NCBI GenBank assembly: GCA_032622095.1
Contig: CP136066.1
Span: 182,874,716 to 182,938,715 of the forward strand
DNA: 64,000 bases
Source: Siphonodentalium dalli
Lineage: Eukaryota > Mollusca > Scaphopoda > Gadilida > Siphonodentaliidae
Direction: 5' to 3'
The notes below the pieces were generated by a model, which had not been told where the DNA came from, did not search any database, and saw only the letters and a program-made list of their open reading frames with translations. A program made the translations under genes and the position numbers. This document shows, one piece after another, positions 37,548-47,929 of the stretch. Every line of letters starts with the position of its first letter. Within the stretch, counting starts at the first letter, position 1.

Positions 37548-37922
37548 AAGCTGCTTTCACAGACCTGCGGCTGACGCATGCGACCAAAGCATGTGGCTAT
37601 CGGATTATAGACGCAACATCTTAAACCGTACATATATCACTGGGGTTGTGGCTGACGTAGTTAAACGCTACCAATTTCAAAACTTTTTGAAATGGGATGT
37701 GTTTAACTGCATCAGCCGCAACCCCAGTGATAATATCTATGGTTTGAAACGTTGCTCCTAGCGCGATATTCCCCATGCATTGGCCGCATGCGCTGGCCGC
37801 GTGCGTCAGCCGCAGGTCTGTGAAAGCAGCTTATTTTTTTTTAATCAAATAGCCCCATGTATTGGCCGCATGCGTTGCATGGTCTCACGTGTCAGCCGCA
37901 GGTCTATATATGAAAGCAGCTT
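37548..37922. mobile_element. Foldback MITE with a third half-arm
   Basis: The left arm AAGCTGCTTTCACAGACC with GCGGCTGACGCATGCG (37548) faces the complementary arm ending GTGAAAGCAGCTTA at 37833. A nested pair, CACTGGGGTTGTGGCTGACG against GCAGCCGCAACCCCAGTG-like sequence, lies inside. A further right arm follows immediately at about 37851-37922. The composite ends 24 bp before the exon at 37947. Confidence 0.75.
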
Positions 37923-37946
37923 AACCCAACAAATAACCGATTTCAG

Positions 37947-38096
37947 GACAAGAAGTACCTGGCCAGCGTCCTCATTCCTATTGGTGTCGGTATACTCGGA
38001 GCCATCATCATCATCTCCATGGGGTATGTGGCTAAATACTGTCCCCGAACCCAGCCGCTCAGGATCGTCGCTCGGGAATCCATGGAACGCCAAGTG
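37947..38096 (+). CDS. Candidate transmembrane exon (exon C)
   Basis: 150 nt, 50 codons in phase 0, between CCGATTTCAG (AG at 37945-37946) and donor GTATGT (38097). It begins DKKYLAS and has a 19-residue hydrophobic run, LIPIGVGILGAIIIISMGY. It continues VAKYCPRTQPLRIVARESME, a basic stretch typical of the cytosolic side. Base composition rises to about 55% GC and the frame is the only sensible one, unlike the surroundings. This is the strongest coding signal for a host gene here. The family is not recognised. The ORF at 37845-38111 on the other strand is a shadow. Confidence 0.65.
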
Positions 38097-38172
38097 GTAT
38101 GTATGATTCACACTATAAGGTAGAGTGCGGTCACCTCACTACGCTGGTCTGGCCACTGCCACCACGTATACA

Positions 38173-38650
38173 AAATGTATAGAATTTGTTATTTAAGAGA
38201 ATGCATTGACATAACAATATTATCTTTTATCTTGCAATCCAGTGCATTATCTTATACATGCGAGGCTCCCTGTGGGAGACTCGCATATATAAGAGTATGC
38301 ACTGGCACATGGTCTTTAATGCTGCACCAGCGCAAATGGTTAAAGGAGAGGACTTTTATAAAAGGATCAGACTTATTGTCCAATCCCTCTTCTGTCATAT
38401 CCCATCTCACAATATATAGAATTTGTTATTTAAGAGAATGCATTGACCTAACAATATTTTCTTTTATCTTGCAAGCCAGTGCATTCTCTTATATATGTGA
38501 GGCTCACTATGGGAGACTCGCATATATAAGAGTATGTACTGGCACAGGGTCTTTAATGCTGCACCAGCGCAAAGGGTTAAAGGAGAGGACTTTTATAAAA
38601 GGATCAGACTTATTGTCCAATCCCCTCTTCTGTCATATCCCATCTCACAC
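38173..38650 (+). repeat. Tandem pair of 237 bp units, each with a diverged TTAA-type hairpin
   Basis: Units start at about 38178 and 38415 with TATAGAATTTGTTATTTAAG and end with GTCATATCCCATCTCAC. Hairpins at 38239-38305 and 38475-38543 follow the same plan as those of the TTAA elements but have a different loop (GGCTCCC/GGGAGAC). Each is followed by GCACCAGCGCAAAGGGTTAA or a variant, matching a CCCTTT terminus. The opposite termini are not clear. The 196-codon ORF through both is an artefact. Confidence 0.8.
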
Positions 38651-39163
38651 ATCACTATGCTTTGCCAAATCCGTATATATATACAACAGATGTACGATTA
38701 ATATTGGCGGGCCAATTTTAATAGTGTTTACATTAAGTGGTTTCGGTTTTCATTACAGTGGTTAAAAACAGATGTAAATTTGATGCTAAAAACGGGAGTT
38801 AAGACAATTTCAGACTGAAAAATACAGTCTGAGATTGGTCTGATAGTTTAAATTTCAAAACAACATTTTCAAATTGTAATAACTAATTGGGGGGAAATGC
38901 CAACCAACGGTCGATGAGAGTATCTACTGGAAAATGACTTATACGACTTCCGACCATACGGATGTGAGATACTGACAACATAGCAATATTTAGTATTACA
39001 TCGCATTGTATACCGTACAAAGAGAGAACCGCTATATGTATACTTAAGCGTATAAACTTCGAATCTTGCTGACTAGATCTCCATAAGAACATAGATTCCA
39101 TTTGTGCCTCCTATAACATTGTTTTCATGTGTGGCAATGACATGTTGCTGCTTACCTGGAGTT
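38651..39163. other. No recognisable feature
   Basis: Would be intron 3 of the candidate gene. No motif seen. Confidence 0.4.
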
Positions 39164-39621
39164 AAAGGTACTCAACCAGATCAGAGGGTCCCCATATCAT
39201 CAATATACAACAACAACAGCATTTCTTAAAAATACGCTCTAGTTATCAGAATCGATTAATTGCAACAAAATAATGCTAACCGCTGTCAAATACGGTATCA
39301 AATTTCCCAAAACCTGTTATTTATCAACATTTTGTTCAATGAAATATGGCCGTATTATCACTTGATTATTCACGAAATTTGGCCATATTAACACTTGTTT
39401 TTAGAGTTATCCATCTTCATCCGCAATTTTGACCGAGACCATTCGTTTAATGGCGTGTTTCTGGGCCACAGACAAGACAATTGAAATAACAAACTTCAAA
39501 AATCGATATCTGATCGCTCTGAGCTTTGATGGGTGGGTTCCTCGACTCGAATCAAATATTTGTTTTCCCCGAAGCCAAAGAAATAGCAATTTAGGGGTGT
39601 TTAATCGGATTGAGTACCTTT
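39164..39621. mobile_element. 458 bp TIR element, GGTACTCAA type, copy 1
   Basis: Ends AAAGGTACTCAA and TTGAGTACCTTT. The interior phrases GTTATCAGAATCGATTAATTG, CATCTTCATCCGCAATTT and CTCGACTCGAATCAAATATT occur in reverse order and orientation at 45585-46214, so that is a second, opposite copy. TSD unclear, superfamily unknown. Confidence 0.7.
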
Positions 39622-40086
39622 AAAACTCACTTCGTCATTATAATTACGGTCAGTCGCAGACATAGTTATCACTGCCTGATATATACACTTTGACTCGTAT
39701 AAGCAAGAATTCTGAGCTTGCTACATCTTCAAAATTCCTGCTCTTTTTCTCATAACCCATATCACTATTTATATAATGTCTGGCGCTGTACATATTAGTG
39801 TAATATATTCAATATCTCATTAGAATGGGATCAAACAAGATATGATAATGGTTCCTCTTGTAATTACGCCCATTTGCGCATGTGTACATTTACTCAATGC
39901 ATTAACTATAATTTAGCTACGTGCACACACATGCAAGACAACTCATCGCAGTTGAATATAGCTACATTACGGAAAGTATGTCCTATCTGTCATCAGGGTT
40001 ATTAAAAAGTCACGAGTGATGGCATGATTCTTGCCAGATATTTGAATGCTAACATCGACCATCAAAGATCCGTTGTACAAACTCCC
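39622..40086. other. No recognisable feature
   Basis: No gene or repeat recognised. Confidence 0.35.
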
Positions 40087-40090
40087 TTAA

Positions 40091-40478
40091 CCCTTTACCC
40101 AACAAAACGGCCAATAACGCCCAAATAAAGCTTCAACAGTCTAAAATATCTTCCATCTGTCTCAATAACACCATACAAATATGGATATCATTGGAACCGG
40201 TTCATTGACCGCATTGTGATGGTTACAGTTATGTCCTGTGCCAATGCATTCTCTTATATATGCGAGGCGACCTATGGCCTAAAAAAAACACTTTTTACCA
40301 TTTTTTCTTACACTCTTTAACAATTTTATAAATTTTTTCTACATTCTTTGACAATTTTATCATTTTTAATATGTGTTAAGCCAATGCATTCTCTTATATA
40401 TGCGAGGCGACCTATGGTCGACTCACATATATAAGAGAATGCATTAATTGGCACAGGGCCGTTCTGTTGGGTAAAGGG
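40091..40478 (-). mobile_element. TTAA piggyBac-like MITE, ACCCAACA type, copy D with a half hairpin
   Basis: 388 bp between TTAA at 40087-40090 and TTAA at 40479-40482. The first hairpin has lost its right arm: the left arm at 40240 reaches the loop (GACCTATGG) and then jumps to the spacer at about 40279. The second hairpin (40380-40452) is whole, with a 4 bp insertion near its end. Confidence 0.9.
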
Positions 40479-40482
40479 TTAA

Positions 40483-41659
40483 AATTCCAGAAATGTCTGA
40501 CAATATTTTAATATCAAATAGCGTTCAAATCACATGTAGATACAGATGTTTTATTTACACAATAATTATTACCATATAATAATGCACACAAAACAATTCA
40601 AAGGACAGTCATATTTATTTTGCAGGCGTGTCACATAGACAGTTATTTGCTGTCTTCCTGCACCCCCTTTTCACAGATCATTATAGCATATCGGATGCCC
40701 CTGCATGTCCTATAATTTCAAAGTTTATCACTAAAAAAAAAATTATAATCGCATGAAAGCCCTTTGCGGTGAATTTCATGAACTTTTGTCACGCAAATGT
40801 TCAAGTATGTGAACGCAGCCGTATGTGGATCTGATATTGATTTTTGAATTACCATAGTTAATGGCTCGATGTCTTCGATTTATGTTCGCGGTATATAAGC
40901 GTATTCTGTTTTGAAACGATGTGGCTTCTTAATCGTTTGTGTGGAGTATCTAGATGATAGTGACTAAATGTTCGCAGACCACATGTGGGTATTCTTTGGT
41001 TTTGTTTAATTGGGGGATATACCGACGTTTCAGTCGACAGTTGACGTTGTCAACTTTATACGGTTTCGTGTTTGAAAGACCACAGAGAGAAGCCACTCCG
41101 ATGCGCATAGAAACCACCGGCCTCCTGAAAGCAACTGACAGATTTCCTCAACCACACGAGTCAGATTACATTCTTTGAGTGGGGATCACAAATCCGGCTT
41201 TACGGCGTTATAATCAGCTCCACTATCGCCAGCTATAGGCGGCTTATGTTGGCCTAATGCGTCGCGAATCTTGCCTATTGAGCATGCAACCGGTGGCCCG
41301 GGTACTTCAGGGCAAGAAAACTTTACAATTTTACATGATGATAAATCCATTTTAAACGTAGTTTAAAGATGTTCTATCTCTGTTCGACATCACTGAAAAA
41401 ATATGTGGTGTTACAAATATTTCACTTAAAGATGGTATATCTCTTCCTGCATAGCACCACTTTCTACAACAACAACAAAGGCACCTTAGCACTACATGTT
41501 GTTCCCAAGTAAACATGAAAAACATCTGGTGTTACACATATTTCACATAAAAGTATTTTAAAAGATAAATTTGAGCCAAAATATAATAATATTCTAAAAA
41601 AAAAAAAACTCGTAAACTGTCCCGATTCATCGAAATAATTCATAGAAATATTATAAATG
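40483..41659. other. No gene seen
   Basis: The 74-codon ORF at 40954-41178 has no splice context and no motif. Confidence 0.4.
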
Positions 41660-41892
41660 TATGATGGAATTGTTTATTATCCATTTGGAGGGATGTTCTC
41701 GAAAATTGAGCAGACGACAGACTGACAAACATACAGTACAGAAGGATTCATATTTTTTTTAGAAATGTTGAGATAATACTTTCGACAAACGGCCTATTAT
41801 TATGTCAATATTTCACTTCCTAATGTAACTACTCGTCAATGAGTATTTAGTAAAGAATTGGTTAAACCTGTTTTTTTAAATTTCTTCAACCA
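41660..41892 (+). repeat. Dispersed ~200 bp repeat, copy 3
   Basis: Follows 3370-3570 in phrase order (ATTGTTTATTATCCAT, GACAGACTGAC, GTAACTACTCGTCAATGAG) with strong divergence. Confidence 0.5.
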
Positions 41893-42060
41893 AACTCATA
41901 TATAGAGGATATGAAATGAGTGTTTCTCTCATATGATATTTATGAAACGAGTCTAAGAATTTTCAGTTTTCTCGAGCCTCCGGCGCGAGAAAACTGAACA
42001 TTCTTGACGAGTTTCATAAATATCATATGAGAGAAACACGAATTAAAATTCTATTTATCA
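41893..42060. repeat. Long hairpin, family 3, copy 1
   Basis: The core stem 41920-42039 is about 50 bp per arm: GTGTTTCTCTCATATGATAT and TTATGAAACGAGT against the complement, with a GC-rich centre TCTCGAGCCTCCGGCGCGAGA. The outer phrase ATAGAGGATATGAAATGAG is shared with 47711-47730, so the two hairpins belong to one family despite different core sequences. Confidence 0.8.
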
Positions 42061-43164
42061 TATGACACCTATAAATTGATTATGATGTCCAAAAAGCACA
42101 CAAATCACTACATAGCTATATGACATCTGCAGCAAAAGGTTAATGAGACGTCACTTCATTGCACCGGAAGCCCAATTACACCTGGTGAACTAGCAGAAAT
42201 AATATGCACGCGAAGATATAGTGTGCTACTCTGTTCTCAGTTTGTGACATTATATCGTATGTTTATTAGATAAATACGAATTACATATTCTATTTATCGT
42301 ATAACAATGTCCAAAACTATATATTTCAAGATTATAATTGCGAGAATTTCGGCATCGCGTTGATTGACGCGCACGAATTTGACCTGCATTTAGTTAGAGA
42401 TACGGCTCGGTCCCGGCTGCCATTCAGCCAATCAAAACACACTTTTTGTCAACAAACCAATCAAACTAGTAGTTCATATGAAATTGATTTATGACATACT
42501 TTCCAACGTAAATAATGATTGAGTCATATGATAAATATATATACGCATCACAGCTGAGTATAGTGTGTTGTATAGTAACATTGTATGATTCAATTCGTTT
42601 GCGAAAATAGTATCGACGATGATCGACAAAATCAGTATATGGATATTTCAGTGCAGGAATCATACCAATTATGGTTATAGACGCACTGACCCAGGTGCTA
42701 CCACGGCCGAGTAACTCTATAACCATGTGGTGACTACACGTACGCGTTCTTTCACGTACATGTACACGGGTCGGTCATTAATGTCAGTGCCCGATCTGAC
42801 AGCGTATTCTGCGCCCATGACAACAACAATTTTGCATTCGGATCTTTATAATCTTTATAATGAGACTGTTCAGCCTGACAAACTTGGTATCTGACCGAGT
42901 TCTGATTTTTGTCAGAATACCCTGGCCAGGTTGCGGTCCCTGGTCAGCTAGCACGAGAGACCAGTAGGCTACCGAATGAGGGCTCCCGATATTTAAACTA
43001 AAAATATTTATCGACGAAAAAGACCAAAATCAATAAAATGTGTTTGTACGTGGCGTTTGGGCTTCAATGATGCGGGATACTGAACAAAAATCGATCATAT
43101 TATTTTTCTTTTCTTTTTTTAATTTATTTTTGCCTAAATGATGTATAATCGTTTTCTCTTCCAG
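42061..43164. other. No gene seen; intron end
   Basis: Contains a diverged partial repeat of the family 3 right flank (TTCTATTTATCGTATAACAATGTCC near 42288). It ends in a T-rich tract leading to the acceptor of exon D. Confidence 0.4.
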
Positions 43165-43230
43165 GAAAGCATGACGAATTCTGCCGACCGACTTGTCCTG
43201 TTAGTGGACAGTTCAGACGAGGAATTTTAG
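43165..43230 (+). CDS. Candidate terminal exon, cytosolic tail (exon D)
   Basis: 66 nt after a good acceptor (GTTTTCTCTTCCAG, ending 43164). In phase 0, which is what exon C requires, it encodes 21 residues and a TAG stop. The peptide contains DRLVLL, a match to the D/E-x-x-x-L-L/I adaptor-binding signal of endosomal and lysosomal membrane proteins, and ends VDSSDEEF, a serine-acidic cluster of CK2-site type. Pairing a transmembrane exon with such a tail is coherent, which raises confidence in both. The 3'UTR would follow. An AATAAA occurs at 44234. Confidence 0.6.
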   Translation, partial: ESMTNSADRLVLLVDSSDEEF

Positions 43231-43249
43231 TTCACACTTCATATGTCGA

Positions 43250-43455
43250 GATTCGTCGGGGTGTGCTGATGACTGATTCCGGATCCATGTCCACATGCAG
43301 TGCATTGTCCGGTCAGAAGACCAACGGGGCTTATTGATGACTGGTTCCTATAGTGCTATCTCAAGTCAAAAGACCGACGGGGCGTACTGACGACTGAGTG
43401 TAGATGGGCGTGCTGAAGACTGAGTGTAGAGGACGTACTGACGACTGGGTGTACA
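43250..43455 (+). repeat. Short imperfect tandem repeats in the presumed 3'UTR
   Basis: About five copies of a ~20 bp phrase, GGGCGTACTGACGACTGAGT or close variants, with irregular spacing. Confidence 0.65.
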
Positions 43456-44122
43456 TTCACACACTGGCAAAATTTGCTGTCATAAATTATATTTTGTATG
43501 ATTTTGTTGTTATTGGAGTAATGAATGTATTTCTTCAAATTTAAAGATACCTTGTCAGATTTGACGCCATAATAACATATTTGTAATTAGAACAACATGA
43601 CGACCCTTTAGTGGAATGTAATCAGATATCGACTTTCTATTAAATTCAATTCTTTATTCTTATCAATTTATAAATACAAGTATGGAGAAAACAATTTACA
43701 ATATGTACATTATTTACAATAGCATCTGGACTCCCGGTGAACAAATTTTCATTACCATATAACTATATGTACTTTCGAGAAGGAGCAGTCCTGTGATACT
43801 ACGTCAATTTTAGTAAAATTCAGTAAATTTAGTTAAATGTGAATATGCTCCCATATATATGCTAATGCGTATACTAATATGTGAACCAATCCAGTGTTGG
43901 GATTCATGGAAATCGTGGAGGTCCTTTTACAATTTTCTCATCTTGTCCGTGACAATATCCTCTTTTTATTTCATTCCATGCAGCTGTTCAAAACACACGC
44001 GTTAACGGGTGGGTGGGTGGACACTTTCCATTACCACTTGCAGTAGATGCACTATCGTCTTGAAATTGATGGCACACCACAAAACCTGTTCATTTATTCA
44101 GGCAATATTACGTGATTTTTAC

Positions 44123-44222
44123 ACATGCCCTTGTGGAAATATACTAAAATACCAATATAGACTGTACCAGTCATTGGTATAGTCTATATTGGTATTTTAG
44201 TATTTTCGCCAGGAGCATGTGG
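44123..44222. repeat. Long hairpin, family 2, copy 2
   Basis: The inner stem 44141-44203 (ATACTAAAATACCAATATAG and ACTGTACCA with a 5 nt loop) is the same stem as at 6158-6240. Outer arms ACATGCCC/GGAGCATGT are imperfect. A lone arm of the same family (TACCAATATATACTATACCAG) lies at about 44675. Confidence 0.8.
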
Positions 44223-44239
44223 CTTGTTAGTTTAATAAA

Positions 44240-45584
44240 TCGATACTGACTTGAAAACTAGTTTATTTTCTAAATATGTATATATTGATATGTCGTGTAT
44301 CAACATACCATTGTACATTATATATATCAAATAATTAGATTGTAAAACATTCTTTACACACAATCATTTGTTATATTTTGAAATTCATATATAAGGTAAT
44401 AATTTACATAACTGTTTTCGAAATACCATTATAGCGTCGGCGAGGACGAAAGGTACAAGCCATCTATATATAAAAATTGTCTGCCATTTCACATTTTATA
44501 TGGAAATTAAAGGGACCCAATCAAGCCTGGGTATATTGTGTCTGACATTTTAGGCCTTTCACAGCTACTGCTGATCTTCAGGTTACACAATGTATAATAT
44601 ATATATATAGCCTCAAATTAACATTATTGATGCCAACTCAACCACATGTCCTTGGCGAAAAATACCAGATGTACCAATATATACTATACCAGTGACAAGG
44701 TTCACAAGTCCGATATTGGGACATTCGACTAAATAACGGATTTATCTGAAACAGTAACTGTTTACAACACCACAATCGATCATCTTTGGTCGTGCATAAG
44801 TCAAATTCACCATTTATTCGGTAAAAATCGTTTTAATTCCCTGTTTGGTTTTTTTTGTAAACGGTCTTTAATTCTGTGGGGTTTTTTTCTCTCTCTGAAT
44901 ATATCTCATTCAACTAATTTGGATACTCATTTTGAAATACAATCCAAACATCGCGTGGCGTATGTTACTCAGATTGAATACCAATCGCTACCTAATCCCC
45001 GAGTTTATTGCACGGTCAGCTGTGTACACATGTATAACATATAGAAGCAAGCAAACACTATACGTACGGCCCATTTCGTTAGCCATATCTTACACATTAT
45101 CATATGTTTTCTACGTTATTGTCATTTTTTACCACAATTATTTGCCATCGTGTAGTTTTATTTTGCCTAATTAACCTTCTTTTTGCTCGTTGCTTCTCAT
45201 CCATGTCAATACACATTGTATATATATGACGTACATATAGTCATAATTTATTATCTGTCGCATTTGTGTATACGTATCATGTCGTCTAAAATAAAATGTC
45301 TTATGTATCGAATCAAATGTGGTTTTTTTCTCTACAAAAAGGAAGAATTGTGTATACATGCACATGTATATAAACTGCAGAAGACAATGCAAAAATTAAC
45401 ACTATCATGTCTGTAGTTGAGATGCATAAATTATGTTCGGGCTGACGCATGTATATGTCAAAGCAGGACTGAGTGGAAAGAGATTTGTGTATACTCCAAT
45501 ATGCCCCTCCCAATTCTCTTTGAAATAATGGTGCGTCGTTTGCTATAAGTTCGAAGGGCGATACGACATAATTGCAGGAAACAT
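44240..45584. other. No gene seen
   Basis: AT-rich, with several 70-95 codon ORFs on both strands that carry no motif. Confidence 0.4.
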
Positions 45585-46214
45585 AACAGGTACTCAATCA
45601 GATTAGACGCTCCTAAATTACTATTTATTTGGCTTCGGGGGGGGGGGGGTAACCAATATTTGATTCGAGTCGAGGAACCCACCCATCATAGCTCAGAGTG
45701 ACGAGATATCAAGTATTTTGTGGTGGGACATAAATGTTCTTTATTTCAGAGACAGTCATTGAAATGCTTGCACGACAAACAAATAAAGATGCATAATCCG
45801 ATTAAGCGCTCCTCAATTACTATTTATTTGGATTCGGGGGTAAAAAATATTTGATTCGAGTCGAGGAACCCACCTATCAAAGCTCAAGAGTTACTAGATA
45901 TCGATTTTTTAAATCTATTATTTTTCACCATCGAGAATGATCAGTAAACAGTCGACGAGCCGACGGTCTCGGACCAAATTGCGGATGAAGATGGATAACT
46001 CTAACATCCAGAGGCTTTCTGGTGATAATAAGGCCAAATTTCGTCGAACAACATATTGATAAATAACACGTTTCGGGTAATTTTATACTTATGTTGACAG
46101 TGCATAGTTAGCATTATTTTTGGGCAATTAATCGATTCTGATAACTGAAGCGGCATTTCTAAAAATATTGTTGTTGTTGGAATCTGACCATCGAATCGGA
46201 TTGAGTAACTTTAA
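45585..46214. mobile_element. TIR element, GGTACTCAA type, copy 2 (inverted)
   Basis: Ends CAGGTACTCAATCAGATTAG and CGGATTGAGTAACTTT. The interior is the reverse complement of 39164-39621. The GTCGAGGAACCCACC block is present twice (about 45670 and 45860), so this copy has an internal duplication of ~190 bp. A run of 13 G lies at about 45640. Confidence 0.7.
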
Positions 46215-46477
46215 AAACTTTCCAGTCGATATAGTTGCCCATTATAACATCATATTGATTGGTTCGTCACGATCTGATTATTTCCTGGGACTTGCAGTAC
46301 TGCACAGAACCGGTATATTATATATAGAACACGTAACAATTAATAAGGGATATAGTGACATGGTCTCAAATCGGACGGGCAAATTTACACACTCCATGCG
46401 ACAATTGTAATTGAACAGACGACTAGAAGCATCCGAACATTTCGTATATGGGCCTATATAGGCATGTATAGGTTTAA

Positions 46478-46858
46478 CCCTTTACCCAACAAACCGGCCA
46501 AGTAAAGCTTCAACAGCCTAAAATATCTTCGGTCTGTCTCAATAGAACCATACAAATATGGATATCATTGGAACCGGCTCCTTAACCACATTGTGATAGT
46601 TACAGTTATGCCCTGTGCCAATGCATTCTCTTATATATGCGAGTCGACCATAGGTCGCCTCTCATATATAAGAGAATGCATTGGCCTAAAACAAATCTTT
46701 TTTTAACACTTTTTACCATTTTTCTTACATTCTTTAACAATTTTATAATTTTTAATGTGTTTAGCCAATGCATTCTCTTATATATGCGAGGCGACCTATG
46801 GTCGACTCGCATATATAAGAGAATGCATTGGCACAGGGCCCTTCTGTTGGGTAAAGGG
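46478..46858 (-). mobile_element. TTAA piggyBac-like MITE, ACCCAACA type, copy E
   Basis: 381 bp between TTAA at 46474-46477 and TTAA at 46859-46862. Termini CCCTTTACCCAACA and TGTTGGGTAAAGGG. Hairpins at 46617-46685 and 46764-46832. Same orientation as copies B and D. ORFs on both strands (46606-46908, 46637-46870) are hairpin translations. Confidence 0.92.
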
Positions 46859-46901
46859 TTAAAGCTATAAATAATGTTCACCATGCAGCTAGGAAATTCG
46901 T

Positions 46902-47454
46902 AGATCATGCCATGAATCTCTACTATGGCAAACGCCTGCAGAGATCACAGGCCCCTGTGGTATAGATGCTTCATATTCCACCAGTTCCAACCTGGGAACT
47001 TTTTGAAGTTTTGACAGGGAACCTTATAAAATCGAAAAAATAACACAGGGAATATATTTCTTTGTTATTATCTGTTTCTTAATAATGTACTTCACTGTAG
47101 GTGAAGGTCCCAACTCGAAATTTCACGATTTAAGTGATTTTGTGAGCGATTTTGATTTGCGTTTCTTATATACAATTATGGAATTTTTCCTGGGTAATTA
47201 ATTGAATGTTTATTGCTAATCGGCTCTCAAAAGTCACAGAAAAGCATGCAATTTAGAGTTGGGACCTTCACATATAGTGAATTACACTATTATGGAACAG
47301 ATAATCATATATAAAGAAATACATTCCCCGCGTGTTTTTTTTCCTACTTTATAAAATTCCTGTCAAAACTTAAAAAAGTTCCAAGGTTTTCCATGTAATG
47401 GTGGAATATGATATCTACGGGCGTTAGCCATAGTAGAGATTCATGGCATGATCT
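46902..47454. mobile_element. 553 bp foldback MITE with 11 bp target duplication (Mutator-type)
   Basis: Exact flanking direct repeat AGGAAATTCGT at 46891-46901 and 47455-47465. Termini AGATCATGCCATGAATCTC and the perfect complement. The arms continue for about 215 bp each (46902-47125 against 47240-47454) around a ~120 bp centre. An 11 bp duplication with long arms suits Mutator-like foldback elements. There is no transposase. It lies 43 bp from copy E. Confidence 0.85.
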
Positions 47455-47710
47455 AGGAAATTCGTCGACAGGCATACATATATCAAGTCTGTTTTCAAAT
47501 GGATGTATGTTTATACTGTGTATAGATTCCTAGACTTTACAGGTCTATAACTGAGTAGTGCAAGCAGGGATATGAGGTTTGAGTGTATTTCACGCCTATA
47601 ATACAACATTATAGTCGGAAATTTCAGACCAATAGTAGGCTGAATTTGTTCTAATAGTTTGATATTCCAACAAGTATTTATAGTGTGACATTTGTTGTTT
47701 TTATTTAACA

Positions 47711-47860
47711 AATAGAGGATCTCACATGAGTTTCTATTTTATACGGAATTTATCAACCGAGTTCACTAAATTGGATTTGAGCCGAGGTTTACCGAGGCTC
47801 AAATAGAATTTAGTGGACGATGTTGATAAATTACGTATAAAATAGAACGAGTTTATCACA
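47711..47860. repeat. Long hairpin, family 3, copy 2
   Basis: Arms TTTCTATTTTATACGGAATT, then TATCAACCGAGTTC, ACTAAATT and TGAGCC, face the complement ending at about 47848. It is preceded by AATAGAGGATCTCACATGAG as in copy 1. A (TGTC)n tract follows at 47878. Confidence 0.75.
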
Positions 47861-47877
47861 TCTATATCTATATTTAC

Positions 47878-47880
47878 GAA

Positions 47881-47919
<39 letters not shown>

Positions 47920-47920
47920 G
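47878..47920 (+). repeat. (TGTC)n microsatellite
   Basis: About ten uninterrupted TGTC units, close to the end of the family 3 hairpin. Confidence 0.95.
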
Positions 47921-47929
47921 TTCTATAGA

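Noticed and set aside
38175-38765. 196-codon ORF and similar FSYICES/LAYIRECIG peptides at several sites (29268, 29955, 33321, 46606, 46637)
   Set aside because: The common peptide is the hairpin of the TTAA elements read through. It appears on either strand depending on orientation.
15871-46832. Regular palindromic repeats considered as a CRISPR-like array
   Set aside because: Copies are kilobases apart, lie in transposon ends with TTAA, have no spacers of uniform length and no cas genes. The sequence is eukaryotic.
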